Shown: in pieces, positions 46,520 to 57,200 of the stretch
Position numbering within the stretch: position 1 is the first letter of the stretch
How the letters are laid out: each line of letters starts with the position of its first letter
Source of the DNA: Anaerolinea sp.
GTDB lineage: Bacteria > Chloroflexota > Anaerolineae > Anaerolineales > Anaerolineaceae
NCBI GenBank assembly: GCA_020725865.1
Contig: DYEC01000012.1
Location: 186,001-250,000, forward strand
Direction of reading: 5' to 3'
DNA: 64,000 bases
Program-made: the position numbers and the translations under genes
The notes under the pieces: generated by a model
What the model was told of the DNA's origin: nothing
The model's input: the letters and a program-made list of their open reading frames with translations, nothing else
Databases searched by the model: none

Positions 46520-47194
46520 TTAGACTGCCTCGTCATCTGAAGTATCCATTTCCAACAATTCACCGGTGGCAATAAAAACGGTCCTTTCGCAGATATTCGT
46601 TACGCGATCAGCAAGACGTTCAAGATTGTGAGCAACCCAGAGCAAAAGGCTGGCGTGATCAATTTTTGAGGGGTCTGCAATCATCATATCTATCAGCATC
46701 CTATACACTTTATTGTATAGCTGATCAACCTCATCATCTTCTAAAGGAATTGCAGAAGCCTGGTTGGGATTTTCTGCAATGAAAGCACCAAGAGCGCGGT
46801 GTAGCATGCTGATCCCGATTTGTGCCATATGATTAATTTCGCGAATCGGGATTGGAATGTCTGAGTCACCCAGCATGGTGGTCACTTTAGCAATTCCTTT
46901 CGCATAGTCTCCTATACGTTCAAGTTCGGTACTGACTTCAAGCATGGCTGCTAAAAGGCGCAGATCGTGAGCAATTGGTTGCTGGGTGGCGATCAGGATC
47001 AGGATGGCATTTTCAATGGCATATCGCTTTTCGTTTATATATTGATCATCTTCTATCACTTGGTGTGCAGTGTCAATATCCCGGTGTTTCAAGGAATCCA
47101 CCGCTGTTAATACGGATTGTTCGACCATGCTTCCCAGTAGTAAAACTTCATCCTCAATTTGCCGCATTTGGCGATCAAGAGATTCTCTTGTCAT
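46520..47194 (-). CDS. phoU: Phosphate transport regulator PhoU
   Basis: A 224-residue helical protein with two PhoU repeats (LERIGDYAKGI and LERLADRVTNI blocks). It links the Pst transporter to the PhoR kinase and represses uptake under high phosphate. GAGGG before ATG; 27 bases after pstB. Confidence 0.95.
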   Translation of the reverse strand: MTRESLDRQMRQIEDEVLLLGSMVEQSVLTAVDSLKHRDIDTAHQVIEDDQYINEKRYAIENAILILIATQQPIAHDLRLLAAMLEVSTELERIGDYAKGIAKVTTMLGDSDIPIPIREINHMAQIGISMLHRALGAFIAENPNQASAIPLEDDEVDQLYNKVYRMLIDMMIADPSKIDHASLLLWVAHNLERLADRVTNICERTVFIATGELLEMDTSDDEAV

Positions 47195-47221
47195 GCTACC
47201 CTCTTTGTGTTTTGTGTCCTC

Positions 47222-48013
47222 TTACCCGAAGCGCCCTGTAATATAGTCTTCAGTCTGCTTGTTTTTCGGGCGGGTGAATATCTGGCTGGTTAATCCGAAT
47301 TCTACCATCATCCCTGCGCGATCCTCGTCCATCGTAAAGAAAGCAGTAAAATCGGAAGCGCGGGCAGCCTGTTGCATATTGTGTGTGACAATGATGATCG
47401 TGTAGCGAGCTGACAATTCTCGCATCAGGTCTTCAATCTTAAGCGTGGCGATTGGGTCCAATGCAGAGCAGGGTTCGTCCATCAGTACGATCTCCGGTTT
47501 AACGGCTATAGCGCGGGCGATGCATAATCTTTGCTGTTGTCCACCAGACAGTGCTAGTGCGCTCTTATGCAGATTATCTTTAACCTCATCCCATAGGGCA
47601 GCTTGTCGTAGTGTTTCCTCAACCAGGTCATCCATGTTACCTGAGAATCCATTAATGCGCACCCCCCAAGCAACGTTTTCATAGATACTCTTGGGGAACG
47701 GGTTAGGCTTTTGAAATACCATGCCAATCATGCGACGTACTTGAACGGGATCCACGTCAGGGTCGTAGATATTTTTTCCATGAAAAAGAACTCTTCCTTC
47801 CTGGCGAGCAGAAGGTATCAAGTCGTTCATGCGGTTAAAAGCGCGAAGCACAGTGCTTTTTCCACATCCAGAAGGTCCAATGATTGCAGTAATTTTTCGG
47901 GGCGGGATTTTTAGATTTACATCTTTTACGGCAAGAAAGTTGCCATAGTAAATGTTAAGTCTATCGGTTTCTATTACATAGTTATTGTTATGGGGAAGGT
48001 TATCTGTGTTCAT
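47222..48013 (-). CDS. pstB: Phosphate ABC transporter ATP-binding protein
   Basis: A 263-residue ATPase with Walker [10 protein letters not shown], signature LSGGQQQRL and Walker [12 protein letters not shown]. Overlaps pstA by 4 bases. Confidence 0.97.
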   Translation of the reverse strand: MNTDNLPHNNNYVIETDRLNIYYGNFLAVKDVNLKIPPRKITAIIGPSGCGKSTVLRAFNRMNDLIPSARQEGRVLFHGKNIYDPDVDPVQVRRMIGMVFQKPNPFPKSIYENVAWGVRINGFSGNMDDLVEETLRQAALWDEVKDNLHKSALALSGGQQQRLCIARAIAVKPEIVLMDEPCSALDPIATLKIEDLMRELSARYTIIIVTHNMQQAARASDFTAFFTMDEDRAGMMVEFGLTSQIFTRPKNKQTEDYITGRFG

Positions 48014-49248
48014 ATCTTCTTACTATACCGGTTTCTCAACAAAATTGCCAGGGCATTGATCATGAGCAGAGTTGTCATTAGAACAATAATGGCAGCGGCT
48101 GCAATATTACGAAATTGTTCTTGAGGTCGGGTAGTCCAATTGTATATTTGAATAGGTAATGCTGTAAAGTGGGAGAATGGTCCATTTGGATCGCTGGTGA
48201 TAAATGTAGAAGCTCCAACTAGAATCAAGGGAGCTGTCTCTCCGATCGCGCGCGAGATTGCAAGAATGTTACCGGTCAGAATACCGGGCAAGGCATAAGG
48301 CAGTACATGTGACCATATCGTTTGCCATTTGGTAGCCCCAAGCCCATAGCTTGCCTGGCGAATCGTGTCCGGGACGGCTCGTATAGCTTCCTGTGCATTA
48401 ATGATAATTATAGGCAATACTAATAACGCCATCGTTAACCCGGCAGATAGAATTGTGCGTCCATTTTCTGCAGGCGTGCCAAATAATGCTCCACTGGTTA
48501 ATGGCTGAAGCGCCCGCACAAAAATTGCCAAACCTAAAATTCCATACACAATCGAAGGGACGCCTGCAAGGTTATCAATGTTGGTTTGAATGATGCGATT
48601 GTACCAAAGGTCTTTTCGTGCATATTCTTCTAGATAGATTGCGGCGCCAATGCCGATGGGCAAAGCAAACAGGATAGTGTAGAGAATTAAGTTTAGTGAA
48701 CCAAGTAATGCCGTTCGAATACCAGCAAACTGTGCCTGACTAGACATTGTATTTTTCAAAAATTGCCAATTTAGCCAGGCTCGAAATTCAAGTCGAGCAT
48801 TTGGATAGTCTCTTGCAATCTCTGCCTCAATTTCAGCTCGCCGGAAAATTGATTCATGCAATTTCCAAGTATAAATAATCTTTTGTCCCACAATTTGCGT
48901 ATTGACCAATTCCAGTAATTCATCTGTAGTGCGTTGGTCAAGGGGTTTCTCTCTCTCTAAAGTACGCAAACGTATTTTAGAGACATTTGACTTCAGGATG
49001 TCAATAAGTTCTGAATTGCTCAGTTGTTCAAGGGGGCGAGCGGACAGAGTTGAAGGGTCAACTTTATAATCAACTGCCATTAACCCGAACGACTGGTTGA
49101 TTATGCTCAGCAATAAAGTGACTAACGCTAGGAGTCCAGTTGCAGTAGAAAGAAAAAATATTGCATGCCAGATTTTTCCAATTTGATGTCGCCTGGCGAG
49201 GTTTGTTGTTTTGCCTTTATTGGAAGAGTCAACTAAGCTGAATCTCAT
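48010..49248 (-). CDS. pstA: Phosphate ABC transporter permease PstA with large N-terminal insertion
   Basis: A 412-residue permease, against about 290 usual. Between the first membrane helix (about 30-55) and the core there is a soluble, helix-rich stretch (about 65-170) outside the membrane. The core has the permease loop [24 protein letters not shown]. Overlaps pstC by 4 bases. Confidence 0.92.
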   Translation of the reverse strand: MRFSLVDSSNKGKTTNLARRHQIGKIWHAIFFLSTATGLLALVTLLLSIINQSFGLMAVDYKVDPSTLSARPLEQLSNSELIDILKSNVSKIRLRTLEREKPLDQRTTDELLELVNTQIVGQKIIYTWKLHESIFRRAEIEAEIARDYPNARLEFRAWLNWQFLKNTMSSQAQFAGIRTALLGSLNLILYTILFALPIGIGAAIYLEEYARKDLWYNRIIQTNIDNLAGVPSIVYGILGLAIFVRALQPLTSGALFGTPAENGRTILSAGLTMALLVLPIIIINAQEAIRAVPDTIRQASYGLGATKWQTIWSHVLPYALPGILTGNILAISRAIGETAPLILVGASTFITSDPNGPFSHFTALPIQIYNWTTRPQEQFRNIAAAAIIVLMTTLLMINALAILLRNRYSKKI

Positions 49249-50210
49249 TCATACACCTCACGAAAGCGAGCGGCAATACGCCGACTAATCATGTTCAGAA
49301 CCAGCGTCACGAGGAAAAGCAGAAGCCCAATTGCAAAAATGCTGTTATAATCCGGAGTATCATAAGCTAAATCTCCGCCACTAATACGAGCAATATAACC
49401 GGTCATAGTTTCAGCCGCCCTGAATGGATTAAGAGTGAAGGCAGGACCAGAACCGGCAGCAATTGCAACAATCATGGTCTCGCCAACAGCACGTGAGACT
49501 CCTAGAATAAATGCGGCCACAATGCCAGATAGTGCCGCAGGAACAACAACTTTGATTGCTGTTTCCAAACGAGTTGCACCAAGACTATAGGCTGCCTCAC
49601 GTAGTGAATTCGGTACAGCGTTTAGTGCATCTTCGCTCATTGAACTGACCAGTGGAAGAATCATGATACCCATAACGAGACCTGCTGATAGGGTATTGTA
49701 GATTTGCACTGTGTCACTACCAAAAATGCTGCGCAACAAAGGGGTCATAAAGGTGAGGGCGAAATAGCCATACACAACGGTGGGAATACCAGCGAGAATT
49801 TCAAGAATGGGTTTTAGGAGGCTGCGTGCCCGAGCTGATGCATATTCACTCAGGTAAATAGCGGCGCTTAGACCAAGTGGGAGAGAAACCAGCATGGCAA
49901 AGAAACTGGTCATCAGAGTTGCGTTGATTAATGGCAATACACCAAATTTCCCTGCTACAGGTTGCCATGTGGTTGTGGTAAGGAATTCCACAAGGCTAAC
50001 TTCTTCTCTTCCAAAAAACAACCACGATTCTTTTCCCAGTTCATATACAATTCCCAGCGTAGTCAGGATAGAAACTGCGCCAAAAATTAGCAACAAAGTT
50101 TGTATAAGGGTTTCTGAAAGGCGCAGACGCTTGCGCAGTTGTTGAGAAATCTCGTTGGTTTCTATCAGTTTGTCTTTTGTCGATCGTATCTTTAGAAGCT
50201 GATTTTCCAT
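49245..50210 (-). CDS. pstC: Phosphate ABC transporter permease PstC
   Basis: A 321-residue permease with about six helices and the ATPase-docking loop [25 protein letters not shown]. Preceded by a stable hairpin after pstS. Confidence 0.95.
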   Translation of the reverse strand: MENQLLKIRSTKDKLIETNEISQQLRKRLRLSETLIQTLLLIFGAVSILTTLGIVYELGKESWLFFGREEVSLVEFLTTTTWQPVAGKFGVLPLINATLMTSFFAMLVSLPLGLSAAIYLSEYASARARSLLKPILEILAGIPTVVYGYFALTFMTPLLRSIFGSDTVQIYNTLSAGLVMGIMILPLVSSMSEDALNAVPNSLREAAYSLGATRLETAIKVVVPAALSGIVAAFILGVSRAVGETMIVAIAAGSGPAFTLNPFRAAETMTGYIARISGGDLAYDTPDYNSIFAIGLLLFLVTLVLNMISRRIAARFREVYE

Positions 50211-50241
50211 AATGCTCCCATTTACGCTGATTGTTTATGAT

Positions 50242-50276
50242 GAGGAAGGCTGGCTTAATGGTAACCAGCCCTCCTC
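50242..50276 (-). terminator. Intercistronic hairpin between pstS and pstC
   Basis: GAGGAGGGCTGG and CCAGCCTTCCTC (reverse strand) pair over 12 bp with one wobble. No U-run follows. It probably stabilises the pstS mRNA relative to the rest, a common arrangement for binding-protein genes. Confidence 0.65.
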
Positions 50277-50299
50277 GTTCCAACGAAACCTTTCACAGC

Positions 50300-51403
50300 T
50301 TATTTCGTTGCTTCCAGCCATGCCAGTCGCGATTTCTCTAACGCCTTTTCAGAGGCTGGGAAGTAACCGACGTCGAGGATGAGGTCATTGACGACGGTGA
50401 GGTAGTAGTTGATGAAAGCGGCGACCTGGGGTTTTTCTTTCATGATTTTAGCGTCGGAGTATAGGAACAAGGGGCGAGCGAGGGGATACTTGCCGCTTTC
50501 GGCGGTTTGTTCGTTGGGTTCGACGCCGTCAATGGAGATAGCCTTGAGGTTTTTGGCTTCGTTCTTGTAATAAGCGAAGCCGAAGTAGCCGATAGCGTAG
50601 GGGCTGCCTTCAACGCCCTGAACGAGGACGTTGTCGTCTTCGGAGAGCTGGAGGTTAGAAGCGGCTAGAGCGATTTTCTTGGCATCGTCGAGCTTCTCGA
50701 TCTTATTAGGTTTCTGGATGACCACCTCGACAAAGAAGTCGAATGTGCCGGAGTCGGTGCCCGGGGTGAAACGGAGGATGTCCTCCTTTGGCCAATCGGG
50801 GCGGATATCGGACCACTTCTTAGCTTTATCGCCGAAGATCATCCCGAGTTCTTCGAGGGTGACATCGGTGAGGAAGGTATTCTGGCTGCTGACGACGACG
50901 GCGATAGCATCTGTGCCGACGCGGAACTCAATGGGGTTGCGGCCGATAGCTTTGCAGTTCTCGACCTCGCTGCTTTTGATAGCGCGGCTGGCGTTGGCAA
51001 TGTCGGTTTCACCGCTTTTGCAGAAGCGTTCGAAACCTGCGCCGCTGCCGATGCTGTCAATTTTGATTTCGCCGGTGAAACCATCAGCCTTGAAATTCTC
51101 GGCAACTGCCTCGGAGAGCGGATAGACGGTCGAACTACCGGCGGCGTAGATTGTACCGCTTACCGCCGCAGGATCAACATCCGGCAGGATGCCGTCCACC
51201 ATCCTCTCATTTGGCGTCATAGTAGGTTCTACAGTGGGCTCGGCTGGCGCTTGAGTTGGTTCTGGCGCTTTGGTTGGCTCTGCCGGTGCTTTTGTTGGTT
51301 CTGTCGGCGCCTTGGTAGGTGTTGGTTGCGCACTCGGTGCACAAGCAGCGAGAACAAGGGTCAACACAAGCGCTATACTCAATAAACTAAACACACGTTT
51401 CAT
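50300..51403 (-). CDS. pstS: Phosphate-binding lipoprotein PstS
   Basis: A 367-residue lipoprotein: signal peptide with lipobox LAAC near residue 21, a linker of TKAPxEP repeats (about 28-60), then the phosphate-binding domain (AAGSSTVYPLS, GSGAGFERFC). AAGGAG before the ATG. Codons are strongly biased to C-ending forms, unlike the neighbours, which fits very high expression. Confidence 0.95.
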   Translation of the reverse strand: MKRVFSLLSIALVLTLVLAACAPSAQPTPTKAPTEPTKAPAEPTKAPEPTQAPAEPTVEPTMTPNERMVDGILPDVDPAAVSGTIYAAGSSTVYPLSEAVAENFKADGFTGEIKIDSIGSGAGFERFCKSGETDIANASRAIKSSEVENCKAIGRNPIEFRVGTDAIAVVVSSQNTFLTDVTLEELGMIFGDKAKKWSDIRPDWPKEDILRFTPGTDSGTFDFFVEVVIQKPNKIEKLDDAKKIALAASNLQLSEDDNVLVQGVEGSPYAIGYFGFAYYKNEAKNLKAISIDGVEPNEQTAESGKYPLARPLFLYSDAKIMKEKPQVAAFINYYLTVVNDLILDVGYFPASEKALEKSRLAWLEATK

Positions 51404-51442
51404 CTCTAAACACTCCTTAGGATATGGATTAATGACATTACA

Positions 51443-51509
51443 ATCTTACTCGGTGGGTCTTAACGCTGGAAAATTGGAATGTTAACAATGTGCAAACAAG
51501 CCGTTAAAC
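51443..51509 (-). promoter_or_regulatory. Probable Pho box and promoter of pstS
   Basis: On the reverse strand TTAAC-type half-sites recur exactly every 22 bp (plus-strand positions 51460, 51482, 51504), with TTTGC and ATTTT at the 11-bp steps. A -10-like TAAGAT (51443-51448) lies 11 bases after the last one. Direct repeats at 11-bp steps upstream of pstS are typical of PhoP/PhoB sites. Confidence 0.65.
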
Positions 51510-51554
51510 CTTTATGTTTGCATGATTGGGTTGAGAATGATGATTTTCGGCAGT

Positions 51555-53342
51555 TTATGCTAATGGAATAGAGAAGTAGAAAGTACTTCCAGCTCCCGGA
51601 GTGCTTTCCGCCCAGATTCGTCCCCCGTGTGCTTCAACGGTGTGACGAGCAATTGATAATCCCAGCCCTGTTCCACCTCCTGATCGGGCACGGTCTGCTT
51701 TATAAAACCGCTCAAAGATGCGTTGCAGGTCTTCGGGGGGAATACCCACACCCGTGTCGCGAACAAAAAAGACAACCTCATTTTTAGACGGATAAGCAGA
51801 TACCAAAATTTGTCCACCAGGCAAGGTGAACTTTATGGCGTTGTGGACCAGATTGACCAATACTTGCTCAATCCGGTCGGCATCCGCTTTGACATAAGAA
51901 AGATCTGGGGGGCATTCTGAAGCAAGATTCACCCCCGCTCGTTCTGCCTGAATCCGCATTCGCTCGACAACGGAGTGGATTAGTTCGCCCGGAGACACAT
52001 GTTGAAAATTCAGCGGAATACGGCCCGTTTCGATACGTGAAAGTTCAAGCAATTCACGCACCATTTGAACAAGATTGTCAATTTCATCTTCCATGCGCGT
52101 TAGGAAACGACGTGCTGCCGGAGGATCATCTAAAGCTCCCTCGAGAAGCGTTTCAGTGATGGCTTTGAGGGATGCGAGTGGTGTGCGTAGCTCGTGCGAA
52201 ACATTGCTTACGAAATCCTGCCGTATAGTTTCCAGGCGATGGATACGGGTTAAGTCTTGACAGATTAGTAGAGTTTTGCCGCGAAGATTTTCTTTTAATG
52301 GGATAATAACGATCTGGATGAATAACCGATCTGGAGTTATTTCCAGGGTCAAGGTTTGTTGAATTTGATTGATACGCGATTTTTGCCATGCGTCAATAAT
52401 TTCATGATGGCGAACAATTTCAACCATCGTACACATAACAGGTGTAAGGTTCTCCACTTTAAACATACTGATTGCTGCGGGGTTAATCAGCTCTACAATC
52501 CCTTCTTCATTGACAATTAATACACCATCTGTCATTTGACTGAGAATAGCGGATAATGTGCCTCGCTCAATCATCAGTTCCTGAATCTGCTGATTAATTT
52601 GTCTCATCAGTTCATCAAAGGCTAACTTTAGTTCACTGACTTCATCCAACTTTTGCAAGAATACTGGAGAATCGATTTTGTTCTTTAATGAAAGTCGAAG
52701 GTTTTGTGCCAGTTGATTAATCGGAGCGATTAGGTAACTGGTCAGAGCAGAAGCCAGAACAATTGCCATTATGGTGGCAAGAATCGTTGCGATGAGGATA
52801 CCTCGGGAGATTGGGATAATCCCCGTTTCCAATTCGTCCAATGGAATTGCCAGCCGAAGTATAAACAGTATTTGATTGTGTTGATAGACTGGCAGAGCAA
52901 CATAGAGCAAATCGCTGAAAATAGTGTAGCTATGGCGTATTGCGCTTCCAATTTCTCCCTCTAAAGCCTGCTGTATTTCAGGGCGGTCACGATGGTTTTC
53001 CATTTCAAACGCGTTTGCATTGGACTCTGCAATTACCCTGCCATCTGGCAGTATGACCGTAATACGTATCGAGGCAGCCTGGCTGGTTTTATGAACAATC
53101 TCATCAAGGTCGGAATATGGAGAACCGCGAGCGACAAGGGGGAGGATTTGTTGAGCGAGAAGGTTCGCCTCGGAGACCAGGCGCTGGCGATATATTGTCA
53201 GGTACGCATTGCGAACAAAATTCGCGAGATACAGGTTCAACCCGCCCATGATAAGGATCAGTAGAACTGTGTATATAAGAACAATTCGCCAGCGCAATGA
53301 GAAAGGTTTCACACCTTTATCCTTCAAAGCGATACCCGGCAC
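51555..53342 (-). CDS. phoR: Phosphate sensor histidine kinase PhoR-like
   Basis: A 595-residue kinase: membrane helix about 18-38, extracellular sensor 40-170, second helix 178-200, HAMP, PAS (about 255-360), His[20 protein letters not shown], HATPase ([21 protein letters not shown]). Overlaps the response regulator gene by 26 bases. Confidence 0.9.
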   Translation of the reverse strand: MPGIALKDKGVKPFSLRWRIVLIYTVLLILIMGGLNLYLANFVRNAYLTIYRQRLVSEANLLAQQILPLVARGSPYSDLDEIVHKTSQAASIRITVILPDGRVIAESNANAFEMENHRDRPEIQQALEGEIGSAIRHSYTIFSDLLYVALPVYQHNQILFILRLAIPLDELETGIIPISRGILIATILATIMAIVLASALTSYLIAPINQLAQNLRLSLKNKIDSPVFLQKLDEVSELKLAFDELMRQINQQIQELMIERGTLSAILSQMTDGVLIVNEEGIVELINPAAISMFKVENLTPVMCTMVEIVRHHEIIDAWQKSRINQIQQTLTLEITPDRLFIQIVIIPLKENLRGKTLLICQDLTRIHRLETIRQDFVSNVSHELRTPLASLKAITETLLEGALDDPPAARRFLTRMEDEIDNLVQMVRELLELSRIETGRIPLNFQHVSPGELIHSVVERMRIQAERAGVNLASECPPDLSYVKADADRIEQVLVNLVHNAIKFTLPGGQILVSAYPSKNEVVFFVRDTGVGIPPEDLQRIFERFYKADRARSGGGTGLGLSIARHTVEAHGGRIWAESTPGAGSTFYFSIPLA

Positions 53343-54030
53343 CGCGGACAGTTACGATACGGCTGGGGTTGGCAGGATCGCTTTCGATTTTCTCTCGCAG
53401 CCACCGAACATGTACATCCACAGTACGGCTGTCACCAATATAGTCCCATCCCCAAACACGCTCCAGGATGTATTCACGTGAAAGTACTTGGCCGCGATGT
53501 TGTGCCAGAAATAACAATAACTCATACTCTTTTGGTTTGACGATTAAGATCTGATCATTCAGGCGTACTTCGTGTCTATATGTGTCAATGATGAGATTAT
53601 CAAAAATTAGTTTTTGCCCTGGGGGAAATAAGGAGGGTTCTGTTTTTTCCAATTCCTCTTTGATCATCCGAACCCGGCGAAGCATTGCCTTAATACGCGC
53701 AATGAGTTCTCGCATGCTGAAGGGTTTGGTCATATAATCATCAGCCCCAACTTCAAGACCAACAACACGATCAATTTCATCATCTTTTGCGGTCAACATC
53801 AGAATTGGGGTGGACATTTCCTGACGCAAGAGACGACATACCTCGAATCCGTCCATTCCTGGCAGCATAATATCCAGCACAATCAGGTCCGGATGCGATT
53901 GGCGTGCAATTTGCAAAGCAGTTGTGCCGTCCGCGGCAGTTTCCACCTCATATCCCTGCCTTTTCAAGTTGTAAGCTAAGGTTTCCTGAAGGGTTATTTC
54001 ATCTTCAACGATTAAGATTTTTTCGCTCAT
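53317..54030 (-). CDS. phoB: OmpR-family response regulator, PhoB/PhoP-like
   Basis: A 237-residue regulator: receiver with phospho-acceptor Asp in [12 protein letters not shown] in LTAKDD, and winged helix with [14 protein letters not shown] and [14 protein letters not shown]. The ATG at 54030 is preferred over a TTG 9 bases upstream. Its start lies inside the end of the glycosyltransferase gene. Confidence 0.92.
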   Translation of the reverse strand: MSEKILIVEDEITLQETLAYNLKRQGYEVETAADGTTALQIARQSHPDLIVLDIMLPGMDGFEVCRLLRQEMSTPILMLTAKDDEIDRVVGLEVGADDYMTKPFSMRELIARIKAMLRRVRMIKEELEKTEPSLFPPGQKLIFDNLIIDTYRHEVRLNDQILIVKPKEYELLLFLAQHRGQVLSREYILERVWGWDYIGDSRTVDVHVRWLREKIESDPANPSRIVTVRGAGYRFEG

Positions 54031-55246
54031 ATTTACCAACCATTTCTTCTAGTAATTGGATCAACTGTTCGGCGATCTTGTCACGATCAAAGTATTTTAT
54101 AACATAAGCCCTGCCATTTTTTCCTAGTTGTTTTGATTGTTCTGGATTTTGGTAAAGGGATAAAATTGCCTGTGCCAGCGCTTGAGGATCGCCGGGTTTT
54201 ACAAAAATTCCAGCGTTCGCGTGTTCGATGACTTCGCGAATAACCCCATCAATTGCCAAAATAACGGGGCGTTCGGCTGCCATGTAGTCAAAAACTTTGT
54301 TTGGATAAGTTGTTTTATACCATTCGAGCGGTTTAAGGATTGCAATACACGCATCAGAGGCGGCGAGAATCCGATGGACTTCCAATTTAGGCACTGGCGG
54401 CATAAAGCGCACATTGTTAAGATCTTGCAGGCTGGCATGATTCTGTAATACTTTTTTTTCTTTTCCGTCACCTACTAGTAAAAAGCAAATGTCTTTTTTA
54501 TCTTTTAGGATTTCCGCAGCCTGGAGAACAACACCCAGATCGTTGGATGGGCCATGAGCACCCGCATAGGTCACAACGAACTTGTTTTCCAGTTCGAGTT
54601 GTCGCCGGTAATTTTTCCCATTCGCGGGTTCTGAAAACATGGCGGGATCTGCGCCGTTGGGAATGAGCTGTACATAGCGAGCACCGCGTTCTGTCACGTA
54701 ATCAATAAAGCCCGGTGAGTTAACAATCACTTGGTTGGCTTGTTTATACAAAAAGCTCTCAAGCCATTGAGAGCTCTTAATCAGAATTGGGTTTTTCAGT
54801 ACACCCATTGCAATAGCAAAGGCTGGCCAAAGATCCCTGATTTCTAAAACAAAAGGCGCTTTTTTAGTCTTTGCCAACAGCCAGGCGGTGACACTTTGAA
54901 AAATGGGCGGTGAAGTGCCCCAAACCAGATCCGCCGGATGAATCTTAATGCCTGCAAAAAAGGATGAGAACATGAAACTGATGAAACTCAGAACTCGATG
55001 CAAGAAACTTTGGTGTAGCAAAGGATATGTATAGGTTTGGTATATTGTAATTCCCGGTTCCAGCTCCTGCTTTTCTTGCCATTTGATCAATGGACGACGT
55101 GGTTTACCTGTAAGATAACTTATCGGACTACTGATAATCGTAATTTGGTGACCATGTTTTGCAAGATGACGTGCAAATTCGATATGGCGCGTACCGCCTG
55201 CTTCCTCCAGTGTAGTAAAAGCTTGGTGAATTAACAGGATATGCAT
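54005..55246 (-). CDS. GT4-family glycosyltransferase (WcaI/WbuB-like)
   Basis: A 413-residue cytoplasmic glycosyltransferase, GT-B fold: [19 protein letters not shown] at the N-terminus, EIRDLWP, and the donor-sugar block VGDGKEK ... [15 protein letters not shown]. Acts in exopolysaccharide assembly; last of three reverse genes and overlaps the regulator start by 26 bases. Confidence 0.88.
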   Translation of the reverse strand: MHILLIHQAFTTLEEAGGTRHIEFARHLAKHGHQITIISSPISYLTGKPRRPLIKWQEKQELEPGITIYQTYTYPLLHQSFLHRVLSFISFMFSSFFAGIKIHPADLVWGTSPPIFQSVTAWLLAKTKKAPFVLEIRDLWPAFAIAMGVLKNPILIKSSQWLESFLYKQANQVIVNSPGFIDYVTERGARYVQLIPNGADPAMFSEPANGKNYRRQLELENKFVVTYAGAHGPSNDLGVVLQAAEILKDKKDICFLLVGDGKEKKVLQNHASLQDLNNVRFMPPVPKLEVHRILAASDACIAILKPLEWYKTTYPNKVFDYMAAERPVILAIDGVIREVIEHANAGIFVKPGDPQALAQAILSLYQNPEQSKQLGKNGRAYVIKYFDRDKIAEQLIQLLEEMVGKYERKNLNR

Positions 55247-55247
55247 A

Positions 55248-57200
55248 TTACTTCGACCTTAATTGCCATGTGCTATGAAAGGTACAGGGGAGATTGGCAG
55301 AAACAATGACGCGAAAAGAAAGTGCCGGTCTCTTAACCCCATATGTGGGGGAATACCAGCCAAGATACGGTAAAACCGGACCTGAACCAATCAGCTTTTC
55401 GCCTGCACGAATCACCTGGACGTGTATCGAATCTTCTTCGATGTGTTCTGGAATGGTGACATTCAGATGAATGACCCCGAGTGAGCTTGTAAGACGCATT
55501 TGAGTGTCCAGCAATTCCCAACTCGTATCTGGCAACAGCCAGTGTAAGATAAAAGTATGTTTCTTTGTGTGTCGTGATTGTATTGGCAATAGTAAATCAG
55601 TTACTTCCCAACACTCAGGCTTGGGATGAGATAGCTCTCGCTGATGAAGAATACCCAAAGCTTTATAACCAGTGTGAAAAGCTACAATTTTTTCTGAGCT
55701 GCTGTTTATCACTTGAGCCTGCGACCATTTTATCCAGAGGAACTTTCCTGCTCGAACCATTTGATCGCGATAATCAACTTCAACGGTATTATGCACGGCT
55801 GTGCAGGCAAGCGAATTTTGCCAAGGAGGCATAGCGTTATATCGGTAAGTGCCTGCGTCTAAAGCAAGATTGTTCCCCTGCCACCATAAATCAACATGCA
55901 ACTGGTCAGCGTGAGCTGGTCTTGTCTTATGGTGAGCGATTCGGATAGTAGCCCAGCTTTGAGAGTCCCCCAATTTATAAATCCCCTGACTTTGAAAATG
56001 GGATAAATCTTGATGACCGTCAGAGTTGACTCCAAGACCAAACCAGAGGCTCATTTCATCCCAGGGGCCAGGTTGAAGGCAAGACGTCTGAAGAAAGGCG
56101 CGCGCGCAAGCCTGCGCTACTGGACGATAATCTGAGAAGTCACCTTCTGCTAATGGAAAGATATATGCACCGTCGTTATGCCCAAGATTGGGAACCTGTC
56201 CGGAAATTGGGTCCATGTGTGCCAACAGCCAGCGTGTGGCAACAGCAAGTTTTTGTAACGTTTTTGGGGGTAATTGTTCACCAGCGGTTTCAGATACAAC
56301 TTTTACCCATAACGCTATCTGTAGCATTAAGCGGTGATAATTTGTGCTGTTCTGGCAATAAGTGCCATCCTCAGAAATCTGATTTTGCAAAGCGTAATTA
56401 AACCAGTACCAGCCTTGTTCTCTCCATGTTTTTGCAACAGACATCCGGTTGAACAAAATGCCCGCGGTGTATAAACCGGCTGCCTCAACCAATAGATGGT
56501 TATTGTTTTGTGCGCGGGCATATATCAATGTGTGAGGAATACGCCGAGCATGAACAAAGATCGAGTGTGCCAGGAGTTGCAAACGCTCACTTGTTGTGTG
56601 TACAGAGGTTTTAAGCACTGTACCTGCAATTGTCCACACGATAAGGCGCAGGGCTACTTCCTGTGCGGAAATCCAATTTGGGCCGAGATTGACTGGATTT
56701 GCCTGCACGAATTCTTCAAAAAATTGCCAAAAAATGCCAGCAAACTTCTCCTCTCCGTAGCGAATATATGCGCGCAAGAGCGCAAAAGACCAGCTAAAGC
56801 GCGCCATTTCCCAGATGTCTTTTATGTCTTGGGAAAAATTTTCTTCTGAAATTTTGCTCCAATGTTGGTTATTTAACGGTGGAACCAATTGAATTGAAGT
56901 TAGTGAGTTGCCATAAAGACGTACTTTGCCATTGCAAATTTCCTCCGCGGTTCGCAATAGGTTAGAGCTTTCATCTGGAATAAAACTCGACAGTTCTTTT
57001 TGTCCAGGCAGTTTGAAGGCGAAGTGAGCAAATAACTCATTCGAATCAAAGGGTAAAGGCGGTACTTGTGATGGTGTACGCAGAGCCCAATACCCTGTTT
57101 TGATGCCCAGCCGGTATAATGCGTTGAGCAAGAGCGGTTGAAATCCCAATTCGCGACTTGCCACTATCAGAAATCGAAGGTGACTTAAAAACTTAACCAT
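55248..57200 (-). CDS. Heparinase II/III family protein
   Basis: A 650-residue protein with an N-terminal helical toroid (NNHLLVEAAGLY, DGTYCQNSTNYHRLML) and a C-terminal beta-sandwich (HADQLHVDLWW, YRYN), as in heparinase II/III polysaccharide lyases. No signal peptide, as in many EPS-cluster members. Substrate unknown. Overlaps the upstream gene by 8 bases and ends 2 bases before the glycosyltransferase. Confidence 0.82.
   Translation of the reverse strand: MVKFLSHLRFLIVASRELGFQPLLLNALYRLGIKTGYWALRTPSQVPPLPFDSNELFAHFAFKLPGQKELSSFIPDESSNLLRTAEEICNGKVRLYGNSLTSIQLVPPLNNQHWSKISEENFSQDIKDIWEMARFSWSFALLRAYIRYGEEKFAGIFWQFFEEFVQANPVNLGPNWISAQEVALRLIVWTIAGTVLKTSVHTTSERLQLLAHSIFVHARRIPHTLIYARAQNNNHLLVEAAGLYTAGILFNRMSVAKTWREQGWYWFNYALQNQISEDGTYCQNSTNYHRLMLQIALWVKVVSETAGEQLPPKTLQKLAVATRWLLAHMDPISGQVPNLGHNDGAYIFPLAEGDFSDYRPVAQACARAFLQTSCLQPGPWDEMSLWFGLGVNSDGHQDLSHFQSQGIYKLGDSQSWATIRIAHHKTRPAHADQLHVDLWWQGNNLALDAGTYRYNAMPPWQNSLACTAVHNTVEVDYRDQMVRAGKFLWIKWSQAQVINSSSEKIVAFHTGYKALGILHQRELSHPKPECWEVTDLLLPIQSRHTKKHTFILHWLLPDTSWELLDTQMRLTSSLGVIHLNVTIPEHIEEDSIHVQVIRAGEKLIGSGPVLPYLGWYSPTYGVKRPALSFRVIVSANLPCTFHSTWQLRSK

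Noticed and set aside
50631-51125. Long forward open frame opposite pstS
   Set aside because: Shadow of the C-rich codon use in pstS.
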